Below are positions 48,082 to 59,954 of a DNA stretch of 64,000 nt, piece by piece; within the stretch, counting starts at the first letter, position 1; each line of letters opens with the position of its first letter. The translations under genes and the position numbers were made by a program. The DNA lies in contig NC_083607.1 in assembly GCF_029168945.1 (NCBI RefSeq), positions 13,410,001-13,474,000 on the forward strand, read 5' to 3'. Under the pieces are notes generated by a model that was given only the letters and a program-made list of their open reading frames with translations, ran no database searches and had not been told where the DNA came from. Source of the DNA: Cannabis sativa. Taxonomy: Eukaryota > Streptophyta > Magnoliopsida > Rosales > Cannabaceae.

Positions 48082-50306
48082 TGTAAAGCCCGCTTAGTTA
48101 ATTTGGAAATTAGCAGTTATTTATGTTAATCAGGAAATTATTTATAGCTATTTAAATAATTTATCATTGTTATTTATGGAATTCAGATATGCATAATTAT
48201 GTCATCAGCAGTTTTTATATTTCGCATTTCCGGTGTCCGGTATTTTGGAACGCGGCGTTTGGCTCAGTAGAAATCACAACTTAGTATGTTAGTATTTTGG
48301 GGACGGGTTTTAGACATTGGGAATGTCGGGAATGGCCGGGAATTTAGAATGTCCCAAATATACCCCTTTAGTGTTTTATATGTGGTTTTAGTATGGAGGG
48401 GCAAAATGGTCTTTTTGCCCCAATGATATTTTGTTTTATATGATTTAATAAATGAAATAAATGTTTAAATTATGCATGTTATTTGGCTGAATGATTTAGT
48501 GTGTAAAGGCTCTTTTTACTCATTTCTCATTTAACTTAGAAAAAATAGAAAATTCAAGCAAAAAACTCTCTCTCTTTTTCTCTCTTTTCGGCTGGGAATT
48601 TGGGGTGCTAAAGCTGGGTTTTTCCTTCAATTCTCAAAGCTAATTCATCCTAATTGTGATCCCTTGTTGTGGTATGTGCTTCCTTGTTCATTTCTCTTTA
48701 AATTTCTTGGAAAAAAAAATGATGAAAAGTGTTGAAAATGCATGTGATTGTGAAGTGTTCTTGCTGCTGTAATTTTGTTGTTAGTTTATGGATTCAAGCA
48801 TGATTTTTGAATGATAAATGAGTTATTTGAAGCATGAGTAGCTAGGTTGTTCAAGCTTTTAATTTATATGTGAAAATTGATGATTTTGTGAGAAAATGCC
48901 ATGTTTTGTTTCTGTATAATTGCTGGGTGTTTTTGTTAGTTTGCAGAGGGTTTTTCTTGCTTAGTTAAGTAGAATTAACTAGGCTAGGGTGCATGCTAGT
49001 GGGTTTAACCAAGTTTGAGTTCTTGAACTCAAAGCTTGGTCTTCAATGGTGAAATTTGTTTGTGAGGTTTCTGGGTAGGTTTGAGGCCTTGGAATGGTCA
49101 TTTGGGACCTATGTAGGAGGTCTGGAAAGTTTGGGACCATTTGGGTTCGAAATGGTCAAGATATGGGAAATTTTGGTTGCTGCCTGCGAGGAAGGGTTCG
49201 GTTGAGCATCCGGAATTCCGGATGGGGGTTCAGATTTTCCCAGAACCGGAATTCCGGTTGGGCAACCGGACTTCCGGATGGGGGATGTTTCAGAACCCTA
49301 GTTTTCCTCGTTTTTGGGTTTTTAGGGGTATTGCCATGCTTTTTATCGATAGGGAAACTTTTAGTTTCGAGTTTTAGTCCCCGGGAAGTGATTTAGCGTG
49401 TCACTTATAGCGTTGTGGTTTTTATGGTTTAGGAGCCAGCAATCCGCCGTTCAGCTTCAGTTCCAGTCAGGTTGACCGGCACACCTGAAATCGGAATCCA
49501 GGTAAGATTAGTATAACAATATGCATATGTAGTTTACATGTTTAGCGTGCATGTAGGAAGCCTGTTAGTTTACATTAGATATGTATTTAGGCTTCGAACC
49601 ACCCAACCCTGTCACGTCGGTACGAGTGGAGTATGACCCGACGGCGGAGTATGACCGGTTTGACCGATCAGTGACACTTGGTTGGTGGTTCGGTCTTATT
49701 GACCTATCCCGTCGGTACGGCTGGAGTATGACCGGCGGCGGAGTATGACCGGTTCGACCGATCAGGAGGATACTTGTCAATAGTACCGTCCCCTGAACGT
49801 TCAAAACTCAGTACCATGTTGGACATGGCAGTAGTGCTCAGTACCATGTTGGACATGGCGGTAGCGGGACTCAGTATCGTGTTGGACACGGCAGTCAGTT
49901 TTATGTATGATATTATTATGCTTTTCTTACTGAGTCTGTCGACTCACAGTTTACGTTGCATGTGTAGGTAAAGGCAAGGCGATTCGATGGACCGTGAGCG
50001 AGCTTATGGGATTGTACATGTCGGGGCGGTTAGGCCTGGAGCGTACGATCCTCGGGACAGCACGGCTGAGATTTTGTAATTGTCGTTTGATGACTTTATT
50101 TTGATGTAAAAGTTGAACAGTGAAAACGTTTGTAAATATTTTTATAAATCGGGATCCCGAGACTTTTTGGTAAAATGGTTTATAAGTTTAATGAAAAAGC
50201 AAAATTTTAATTAATCACGTTTTTCCATAAACCTCGTTGATTAGCAACGAGCTGCACAGTATGTTTAAAAATCACGTAATACGCCTAAGTTAGTTAGGGT
50301 GTTACA
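48082..50306 (+). repeat. 5' LTR of element G (2,225 bp)
   Basis: TGTAAAGCCCGC start, GTTACA end. Differs from the 3' LTR mainly in two patches: 49190-49205, where the first CCGGAATTCC palindrome is reduced to AAGGGTTCGG, and 49618-49770, where CAG-containing repeat units are altered. A three-copy 34-bp-type repeat lies at 49804-49895. Confidence 0.93.
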
Positions 50307-50309
50307 ATT

Positions 50310-50322
50310 TGGTATCGTAGCC
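50310..50322 (+). promoter_or_regulatory. Primer binding site of element G (altered)
   Basis: TGGTATCGTAGCC against TGGTATCAGAGCC in C. The AGA core reads GTA, an odd change for a functional site in a young element, and it coincides with the CAG-loss pattern described in findings. Confidence 0.8.
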
Positions 50323-50587
50323 GCTGTGTTGTCTTAGAAGATCGTCACGACATGTACAATCATCATCAGCAGTTAGCTCGGTTCACGGTTCAGTAAGCCT
50401 TTATTGCTTTAGTAGTTTATTTTATTCAGTTATGAAAAAGAAAAGCCTGTTAGGAAGCATGTTAGTAGCCTGATAGTAGGATAGGCGCATGTTTCATTTC
50501 TAATTTCCAAATTAAGCGGCATTAGTAAGCTCGCCTTGAATACGACCTGATATGCCAACTCTTGGTTTCGCAGGCGGTTCTAACTAG

Positions 50588-51740
50588 ATGGACGCCAGGC
50601 GGACTACCAGGAGTCGAGGCAACTCCGTGGGGTCGAATCAGGGAGAGGGAGCTCGGTTTCCCCCACCTGCTAGGGGCCGAGGTAGAGGCCCCCGAGGCAG
50701 GGCTCGTGGTCGGGGTGATGAAAACCCGCCACAGGCTGCCCGAGCTCCCCGCCGATCGGGGAGCCCCGGAATCCGGGAGTTGCGGTTTGCGGAGATGCAA
50801 GCCGGGATCGAAGAACAAGACCTCGAGATTCGAGAGGTTGAGACGGCGGGGTGCTCTGCCGGTTCCGGTGCCGGTAGTCCCGGCGGCACCGCCCCCCGCC
50901 GCCTGTGCCGAGATGGTAGTGGCGGCCCACAGATTGGAACCTTTATATGAGCGGTTCGGAAGCAAGCACCTCCGTATTCTGGGAGGTCCGGATGTGTCGA
51001 AAGCCGAGCGGTGGCTTACGGTGATCACCGAATCTTGAACTTTATGGGTGTCACCGCAACGACGAGTGGTGTGTGCCACATTTCGGTTCCGGGAGGATGC
51101 CCCAGTATGGTGGGACATGGTGTCTCGGATTCATGATGTCACCACCATGACTTGGGAGAGGTTCCAGAACTTTTCAACGCGAAGTACTACAACGAGGCGG
51201 TTAGAAGCGCCAAGAGAAAGGAATTCGTTCACGACCCGGCGGGAGAACATGAGTGTCACCGAGTATACTACTCGGTTGTGGGATTGGCGAGGTTAGCCTC
51301 GGGACTTGTGCCGACCGACTTCAGTAGAAAGGAGAAGTATCTGGACGGGTTGAATCCCAAGATCAGGCATGACCTGATGATTACCACCGACGACAGCACC
51401 ACCTACGCTCAGATGGTGGAGAAGGCACTGCGAGCTGAGGGCGCAGTGGGGTGCATGTCAGAGTCAGCTAGTACTCCGGTTGGTGGCGGAGCTCCTACCC
51501 CTCCTGCATCAGGCTTCAGCAGGGGGAGTAGTGGTTCGGCCATTGATCAGAGGAAGAGGGCACCCACTGCTTCCGGCGGCTCGAGCCGAACAAGAGGTTC
51601 GGGGGAACCGAACGAGAGGGAGTCGTCCTGGTGGTAATGAGACTCGCTTCTCCTACCCCGAGTGCCCTAGGCCGCAAGAGGCACCATCGGGGAGAGTGCA
51701 AGGGGCGGGGATGCTTTCATTGTGGCATGCCCGGCACTTC
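50588..51740 (+). pseudogene. gag of element G (many small lesions)
   Basis: ATG at 50588 (MDARRTTRSRG) matches C and D. The Arg/Gly-rich N-terminus and gag core ([17 protein letters not shown], about 51172-51225) can be read only by switching frame near 50790, 50970, 51040, 51170, 51235-51280 and 51590-51640. Many Gln codons of C and D read Arg here (FRFRED for FQFQED). A 1-bp loss disrupts the zinc knuckle near 51731. The density of lesions is far above that of the middle of the element. Confidence 0.85.
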
Positions 51741-54700
51741 AAGAGGGAATGTCCCCGGCTCGGCCGAAGCACCGAGAGCTCCGGCGATGCCCACTCCGGC
51801 CCGGGGTATTCGCGATCACGCGGGCGATGCGGATGCCGGCCCATCGGTTGTTACAGTCGGATTCTTATTAACGACTCGTTTTATTCGATCTTTGTTTGAT
51901 TACGGGGCTACACGTTCTTATGTGGCGGCCAGAGTCTTTAGTAAGTTGGGTAGACCCTTTGATAGATATGAGTCGGGGTTTGGAACCACATTACACAGCG
52001 GAGAATTGGTTATCTCCAATAGGTGGATTAGGTCTATGCCGATCAGGATAGATGGTAGAGAGTTGAGCGCTGATCTGATAGAGATGAGCTTAGTCGAATT
52101 TGATATTATTTTAGGAATGGATTTCCTATCTAAATATTCGGCGAGCATTGATTGCAAGAGGAAGATGGTGGTCTTCCAACCTGAAAGTGAAGAACCGTTT
52201 GTATTTGTGGGTTCGGTTCAGGGATCTCGGATCCCGGTGATCTCGGCTATGTCAGCGAGAGAATTGTTGCACGGTGGGTGCTTAGGGTTTCTGGCCGTGG
52301 TGGTGGACACCACTCGGCCAGACACCATTCGGCCAGAGGATATCAGAGTGGTTCGGGAATTTTTGGACGTTTTTCCCGAAGAACTTCCAGGGTTACCACC
52401 TCATCGGGAGATCGACTTCGTGATTGACTTGGCACCAGGGGTGGATCCGGTTTCTAAAGCCCCGTATAGGATGGCTCCAGCTGAACTTAAGGAGTTAAAG
52501 ATTCAGCTCCAAGGGTTGCTTGACATAGGGTTCATACGGCCCAGTGTGTCACCACAGGGAGCCCGGTTTTGTTCGTGAAGAAGAAGGATGGATCTATGAG
52601 GATGTGCATCGACTACAGAGAGTTGAACAAGCTGACGGTGAAGAATAAATATCCATTACCTAGGATCGATGACTTGTTCGATCAGCTTCAGGGGAAGACG
52701 GTCTTCTCTAAGATTGATCTCCGTTCGGGTTATCATCAGTTGAGGATCCGAGAGGAGGACATTCCAAAGACGGCTTTCCGCACTAGGTATGGACACTACG
52801 AGTTCCTGGTTATGTCATTCGGACTAACCAATGCTCCTGCAGCATTCATGGACCTGATGAATAGAGTATTCAAGGATTTCCTCGATATCTGTGTGATTGT
52901 GTTTATCGACGACATCCTCGTGTACTCTCAGTCAGAAGAGGAGCATGAGTTACATCTTCAGATGGTACTGCAACGACTTCGAGAACATAGACTCTACGCC
53001 AAGTTCAAGAAATGTGAGTTCTGGTTGTCTCAGGTGTCCTTCCTAGGGCACATTGTGAGTAAGGACGGGATCAAGGTGGATCCCGGAAAGATCGAATCCG
53101 TCAGGGATTGGCCGAGACCGAAGACGGTGACTGAGATTAGAAGCTTTTTGGGATTAGCTGGGTATTACCGTAGGTTCGTGGAGGGGTTCTCCAAAATTTC
53201 AATGCCCCTAACCGAGCTTACAAAGAAGAATCAGCGATTTATCTGGTCAGATAAATGCGAAGCTAGTTTTCAGGAGCTGAAACAGAGGTTGATTACTGCT
53301 CCGGTACTAGCTTTGCCTTCGGACAAGGAGAAGTTCGTGGTCTATTGTGACGCATCCAAACAGGGTTTGGGGTGCGTATTGATGCAAGCCGATCGGGTTA
53401 TCGCTTACGCCTCCCGTCAGTTAAAGGATTATGAACAGCGATACCCGACTCATGATTTAGAATTGGCCGCAGTGGTATTTGCACTGAAGATCTGGCGGCA
53501 TTACTTGTATGGTGAGAAGTGCGAGATCTATACCGACCATAAAAGTCTCAAGTATTTCTTTACTCAGAAAGATTTGAACATGAGACAGAGGCGTTGGTTG
53601 GAGTTAGTGAAGGACTATGATTGTGAGATCCTTTACCATCCCGGGAAAGCCAATGTAGTGGCCGATGCCCTGAGCAGAAAGGGTCCCGGGCAGGTAGCTA
53701 GCATGGTTCAGATCTCACCTCAGCTAGCAGAGGATATGGTCAGGTCCAGCATTGAGTTTGTGGTAGGTCAGCTACACAACTTAACGCTGCAATCTGATCT
53801 GTTAGAAAGAATAAAAGTTGCTCAGACGACAGATCCGGAGTTAGTGAAGATCCGAGATGAGGTATTGGCTGGTCAAGCCAAGGACTTTTCAGTGTCAGAC
53901 AGTGGGATGCTTTTGTATAAAGCCAGGGTTTGTGTCCCGAACAGTGTGGACTTGAGGAACGAGATCTTTGAGGAGGCTCATTCTACTCCATATTCTCTGC
54001 ATCCCGGCACCACCAAGATGTACCAAGACTTGAAACCGTACTTCTGGTGGAGCGGTATAAAGAAGAATTTGGTAGAATTCGTATCGAGATGCCTCACTTG
54101 TCAGCAGATCAAGGCTGAACATCAGAGACCAGCAGGGTTGTTACAGCCTCTAACCCTACCAGAATGGAAATGGGAGGATATTACTATGGATTTTGTGGTC
54201 GGGTTACCTAGGACCACGGGTATGTATGATTCCATCTGGGTAGTGGTGGACCGATTTACGAAATCTGCTCATTTTCTGCCGGTCAGAACAACATTTTCAG
54301 TGGATCAGTTGGCAGAACTGTACGTCAGGGAAATAGTGAGACTTCACGGGGTACCGAAGTCTATTGTTTCGGACAGGGATCCGAAATTCACCTCCAAGTT
54401 TTGGCAGAGTTTGCAACGGGCAATGGGTACGAAGCTAAAATTCAGTACAGCATTCCATCCTCAGACAGATGGTCAGTCCGAAAGGACAATTCAGATATTG
54501 GAGGACATGCTGAGAGCCTGTGTTATGGACTTCGAGGGTTCATGGAATAAATACCTACCGTTAGTAGAGTTCTCTTATAACAACAGTTATCAGAGTACGA
54601 TAGGGATGGCACCCTATGAACTGTTGTACGGTAGGAAGTGCAGATCCCCTATCCACTGGGATGAGACAGGGGAGAGGAAATACCTAGGTCCGGAGTCGGT

Positions 54701-55263
54701 TCGGCGGACCAATGAGGCAATAGAGAAGATTAAAGCTAGAATGCTTGCCTCCCGGAGCGGACGTAAGAGTTACGCGGATCCAGAAACGTCGAGATGTTGA
54801 GTTCCGAGTAGGGGACCATGTGTTTTTGCGAGTATCTCCGATGAAGGGGATTAAACGTTTCGGGAAAAGAGGCAAGTTATGCCCTAGATTTACAGGACCT
54901 TTCGAGATTCTCGAGAAGATAGGTCAAGTGGCATATCGGTTAGCATTGCCTCCAGCTTTATCAGCAGTGCACAACGTATTTCATGTCTCAATGTTGAGAA
55001 AATACGTCTCAGACCCCTCTCATATAATCAGTTATGAGAGCCTTCAGCTTCAGTCAGATATGTCCTATGAGGAACAGCCAGTGCAGATCCTGGATAGAAA
55101 GGATAAAGTCCTTCGGAATAAGACCATAGCGTTGGTCAAGGTTCTCTGGAGAAACAGTAAGGTGGAAGAAGCCACCTGGGAGCTAGAATCAGATATGCGA
55201 GCTCAATATCCAGAGTTATTCAGGTTAGATTTCGGGGACGAAATCCTTTTAAGGGGGGGATAG
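51741..55263 (+). pseudogene. pol of element G, centre intact
   Basis: Protease reads DYGAT near 51898 for DSGAT. A frameshift at about 52560 separates protease from a continuous frame 52569-54800 (743 codons). This carries intact RT (FIDD about 52902-52913, RSGYHQ present), RNase H (YCDAS, DALSRK) and integrase (HHCC finger with CLTC, SDRD, QSERTIQ). A second shift near 54785 leads to the C-terminal frame (to 55263) with GDHVFL and the chromodomain-like VLWRN and EEATWELE. RNase H and integrase keep every family residue that I can check. Because both shifts fall in CAG-disturbed patches, they may be sequence errors. Confidence 0.9.
55251..55260 (+). promoter_or_regulatory. Polypurine tract of element G
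   Basis: AAGGGGGGGA immediately before the TAG of pol and the 3' LTR start at 55265. Confidence 0.88.
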
Positions 55264-55264
55264 T

Positions 55265-57495
55265 TGTAAAGCCCGCTTAGTTAATTTGGAAATTAGCAGT
55301 TATTTATGTTAATCAGGAAATTATTTATAGCTATTTAAATAATTTATCATTGTTATTTATGGAATTCAGATATGCATAATTATGTCATCAGCAGTTTTAT
55401 ATTTCGCATTCCGGTGTCCGGTATTTTGGAACGCGGCGTTTGGCTCAGTAGAAATCACAACTTAGTATGTTAGTATTTTGGGGACGGGTTTTAGACATTG
55501 GGAATGTCGGGAATGGCCGGGAATTTAGAATGTCCCAAATATACCCCTTTAGTGTTTTATATGTGGTTTTAGTATGGAGGGGCAAAATGGTCTTTTTGCC
55601 CCAATGATATTTTGTTTTATATGATTTAATAAATGAAATAAATGTTTAAATTATGCATGTTATTTGGCTGAATGATTTAGTGTGTAAAGGCTCTTTTTAC
55701 TCATTTCTCATTTAACTTAGAAAAAATAGAAAATTCAAGCAAAAAACTCTCTCTCTTTTTCTCTCTTTTCGGCTGGGAATTTGGGGTGCTAAAGCTGGGT
55801 TTTTCCTTCAATTCTCAAAGCTAATTCATCCTAATTGTGATCCCTTGTTGTGGTATGTGCTTCCTTGTTCATTTCTCTTTAAATTTCTTGGAAAAAAAAA
55901 TGATGAAAAGTGTTGAAAATGCATGTGATTGTGAAGTGTTCTTGCTGCTGTAATTTTGTTGTTAGTTTATGGATTCAAGCATGATTTTTGAATGATAAAT
56001 GAGTTATTTGAAGCATGAGTAGCTAGGTTGTTCAAGCTTTTAATTTATATGTGAAAATTGATGATTTTGTGAGAAAATGCCATGTTTTGTTTCTGTATAA
56101 TTGCTGGGTGTTTTTGTTAGTTTGCAGAGGGTTTTTCTTGCTTAGTTAAGTAGAATTAACTAGGCTAGGGTGCATGCTAGTGGGTTTAACCAAGTTTGAG
56201 TTCTTGAACTCAAAGCTTGGTCTTCAATGGTGAAATTTGTTTGTGAGGTTTCTGGGTAGGTTTGAGGCCTTGGAATGGTCATTTGGGACCTATGTAGGAG
56301 GTCTGGAAAGTTTGGGACCATTTGGGTTCGAAATGGTCAAGATATGGGAAATTTTGGTTGCTGCCTGCGAGGAACCGGAATTCCGGTTGAGCATCCGGAA
56401 TTCCGGATGGGGGTTCAGATTTTCCCAGAACCGGAATTCCGGTTGGGCAACCGGACTTCCGGATGGGGGATGTTTCAGAACCCTAGTTTTCCTCGTTTTT
56501 GGGTTTTTAGGGGTATTGCCATGCTTTTTATCGATAGGGAAACTTTTAGTTTCGAGTTTTAGTCCCCGGGAAGTGATTTAGCGTGTCACTTATAGCGTTG
56601 TGGTTTTTATGGTTTAGGAGCCAGTAATCCGCCGTTCAGCTTCAGTTCCAGTCGAGTTGGAAGCACACCTGAAATCGGAATCCAGGTAAGATTAGTATAA
56701 CAATATGCATATGTAGTTTACATGTTTAGCGTGCATGTAGGAAGCCTGTTAGTTTACATTAGATATGTATTTAGGCTTCGAACCACCCAACCCTGTCACG
56801 TCGGTACGAGTGGAGTATGACCGACGGCGGAGTATGACCGGTTTGACCGATCAGGCTGACACTTGGTTGGTGGTTCAGTGCTATTGACCTATCCCGTCGG
56901 TACAGGCTGGAGTATGACCAGCAGCCGGAGTATGACCGGTTCGACCGATCAGGAGGATACTTGTCAATAGTACCGTCCCCTGAACGTTCAAAACTCAGTA
57001 CCATGTTGGACATGGCAGTAGTGCTCAGTACCATGTTGGACATGGCAGTAGCGGGACTCAGTATCGTGTTGGACACGGCAGTCAGTTTTATGTATGATAT
57101 TATTATGCTTTTCTTACTGAGTCTGTCGACTCACAGTTTACGTTGCATGTGTAGGTAAAGGCAAGGCAGTTGCTGATGGACCGTGAGCGAGCTTATGGGA
57201 TTGTACATGTCGGGGCGGTTAGGCCTGGAGCGTACGATCCTCGGGACAGCACGGCTGAGATTTTGTAATTGTCGTTTGACGACTTTATTTTGATGTAAAA
57301 GTTGAACAGTGAAAACGTTTGTAAATATTTTTATAAATCGGGATCCCGAGACTTTTTGGTAAAATGGTTTATAAGTTTAATGAAAAAGCAAAATTTTAAT
57401 TAATCACGTTTTTCCATAAACCTCGTTGATTAGCAACGAGCTGCACAGTATGTTTAAAAATCACGTAATACGCCTAAGTTAGTTAGGGTGTTACA
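55265..57495 (+). repeat. 3' LTR of element G (2,231 bp)
   Basis: Same ends as the 5' LTR. Contains full palindromes CCGGAATTCCGG (from about 56374) where the 5' copy is damaged, but is itself altered near 56650 (AGTCGAGTTGGAAGC for AGTCAGGTTGACCGGC). Confidence 0.93.
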
Positions 57496-58075
57496 AGAAC
57501 ATTGGAAGACAATCAAGTAAATCTTAAGATTAAGAAGAGGAACTATATGTTAGTCTATAAGGGTGTGTTTAAAACTCTTAGACTACACCACATCAGATTT
57601 CGAAATTTGCCTTTGTGCTAGTAAATCTTTCTGATAAGATGGTGGTTACTCTGGGGGTGGAATAGTGATTTTGGAGAAGTGTAAAAACCTATCTGAAGTC
57701 TCTAGGTCTACCAGAGAGGGACTGAATGTTAAAGTTGCAGGAAAGGTACTTATTCAGTCTAAGGAAAGTTCTATACATCTTTGGCACCATTCCAAATTGC
57801 CTTAAACTACTAGTGTTAATTTCATGATTAACCAAAAGTAGTTGCCAAAGGAATAGAATCCAGTATCCCAAGAGAGTAGACATATACAGAGGAATTTCAC
57901 ATTATCAATGATTTTGTGATTAAAGGAAGAGTAATGGTGGAGAAAAGGTTGTGGTTAATTCAACCTTTCAGATCCTATTACGAGGAGTTTACTACTACTA
58001 CACTTGATTTGTATATCAAGGTGTTGAGATTATTTGAAACGCACCTTTTGTTTTATATTAGTGCAAGTGGGAGTT
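57496..58075 (+). pseudogene. Degenerate copia pol end of element E, right of G
   Basis: Continues directly from 48081 after the duplicated AGAAC: HWKTIK, then IL-LRLRRGT and YMLVYKG blocks (57499-57563) are the family sequence after the RT domain. Beyond that RNase H is scarcely recognisable. The stretch ends with CAAGTGGGAGTT (58063-58074), the polypurine tract typical of this copia LTR family. Confidence 0.75.
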
Positions 58076-59860
58076 TGTTGGGTTTTATGCCCTAAATAAA
58101 ACTCATTTCAATATAATCAGATTTACTTATTAATATAGATCAGAAATAACATTTAATGTTGCATGGTTCACATAGGGTTTTACTCATATGATAATCAGAC
58201 ATAGTGTTTTACTCATATGATAATCTACAACAGAGTTTACTTGCATTTGGAGAAATGCTATGTTCTTTCCAGAGCATTGGTTAAAGTAAAGCTCAGGTTG
58301 GATGCATGGAGTATGCATCGGAAGGGACCGATATTGAACTTTGACTTAGATTTATTAAACTTACCGTAATATCTATTCAAGTCAATATCGCCTAGTTGTT
58401 CCTAGATCAAATGTTCTTAATCCTGTTATGATTAGGCTCAATCTTGAAAGGCTATTCGTGTTCTTTGATTTGTTAGTTAAGCCTACTTTTAGGTCAGGGT
58501 GATACGTACATTTTGGGAACACGGTAGTGCAATTGAGTGGGAGCGCTATCATAAACATGGAATCTATAGCTTCTATATGGCGAATAGTAAGCAAAGGATG
58601 ATCTCCTTCGAGCTTGACCAAACAAACATAAATGGTAGAGTACTCATTTCACATAAGCTGAAATATCATTTATACGGGGTCAAGTGTTTTAAGGAATAAA
58701 TACGTTGTAGGGTCTAACGGTAATTTAATCCCTTTACAGTGTAGATCATTCATATAGAGGATCATTGATCACATTAGGATTATAACAATGGATAACTAAT
58801 GATGTGTCTATATGGTGGAACATATAGAGCATTCTATATACTGAGAGTGCAATTCTAAGTTCTATGCGTTGATTCAACGAAGAATTAATAAGTTAGTGAA
58901 TTTTAGTGCTAAATTCTTGATCTACTTATTGGAAGCTCGGTTACATAGACCCATGGTCCCCCCACTAGTTGAGATAATATTGCTTGTAAGACTCATATAA
59001 TTGGTTTTGATTAATCAATTATAATTCTCAAATTAGACTGTGTCTATTTCTGAATTTTTCACTAAGTAAGGGCGAAATTGTAAAGAAAGAGTTTATAGGG
59101 GCATATTTGTTAATTTATATACTTTGTATGGTTCAATTAATAAATATGATAAATGACAATATTATTTAATAATTATTTATAGTTATTAAATAGTTAGAAT
59201 TGGCATTTAAATGGTTGAATTAGAAAATTGGCGTTTTTGAGAAAATCAGATGCAGAAAAGATAAAACTGCAAAATTACAAAAAGTGAGGCCCAAATCCAC
59301 TGTGTAGGGCCGGCCACTTTTGTAGGGTTTTTCTCTCTGATATTTTCATTATTTTAATGCCAAATAATTCAAACCTGACCCTAGTGGAATGCTATAAATA
59401 GATAGTGAAGGCTTCAGGAAAATTACACACTTAAATTTTCTATTTTTCCTTCAGAGAAAAACCTGAGCCTTTCTCTCTCCCTATCTTTAGCTGCCACTTC
59501 TTCTTTCTCTTCCCTCTTGAATTTCGAAATCCTTAGTGTATGAGTAGTGCCCACACACATCAAGTGATACCTCAATCATAGTGAGGAAGATCGTGAAGAA
59601 AGACATTCATCAAGAAAGAGTTTCAGCATCAAAGATTCAGAGAAAGAGATCCAGGTTCAGATATTGATAATGCTCTGCTACAGAAAGGAAACAAGGGCTA
59701 GATATCTGAACGGAAGGAGTCATTATATTCCGCTGCAACCAATGTAAGGTTTCCTAAACTTTATATGTGTTTATTTCATCATTTTAGAAAGTTCATATTT
59801 AGGGTGTTAATAAACATACTTGTGAGTAGATCTAAGATCCTGGTAAAATAATTTCCAACA
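58076..59860 (+). repeat. 3' LTR of element E (1,785 bp)
   Basis: Same ends as the 5' LTR. It lacks about 113 bp near 58170-58200, where a GTTTTACTCATATGATAATC unit is present twice. TATA box at 59392-59401. Confidence 0.92.
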
Positions 59861-59865
59861 GCAAC

Positions 59866-59953
59866 CTGGGAGCTAGAGTCAGATATGAGAGCTCAATATC
59901 CAGAGTTATTCATGTTAGATTTCGGGGACGAAATTCATTTAAGGGGGGGATAG
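59866..59953 (+). pseudogene. C-terminal end of element D pol
   Basis: Resumes the chromodomain-like tail after element E (WELESDMRAQYPELF) and ends at TAG with the polypurine tract AAGGGGGGGA (59941-59950) overlapping the last codons. Confidence 0.92.
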
Positions 59954-59954
59954 T

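Larger units (their letters stand above)
48082..57495 (+). mobile_element. Ty3/gypsy (Tekay/Del-type) element G, youngest-looking
   Basis: 9,414 bp with target duplication AGAAC at 48077-48081 and 57496-57500, LTRs of 2,225 and 2,231 bp that read almost identically, primer site, gag, pol and polypurine tract. It sits in the RT/RNase H boundary of element E. Its central 743-codon pol frame is intact, whereas gag and the pol ends carry clustered changes (see findings). It is uninterrupted and the innermost insertion, so it is the latest event in this stack. Confidence 0.94.
40381..59860 (+). mobile_element. Ty1/copia element E, decayed
   Basis: Inserted in pol of D with target duplication GCAAC at 40376-40380 and 59861-59865. 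TGTTGGG...CCAACA ends, a primer site, a long AT-rich leader, scattered remnants of copia integrase and RT/RNase H, and an AGTGGGAG-type polypurine tract before the 3' LTR. Element G interrupts it at 48082. Without G it is about 10 kb. Same LTR family as F. Coding sequence is heavily decayed, although the LTRs still align closely. Confidence 0.9.

Noticed and set aside
50522..51118. Minus-strand 198-codon frame opposite gag of G
   Set aside because: An open shadow created by GC-rich gag sequence. The same strand in C and D is broken into short unrelated frames.
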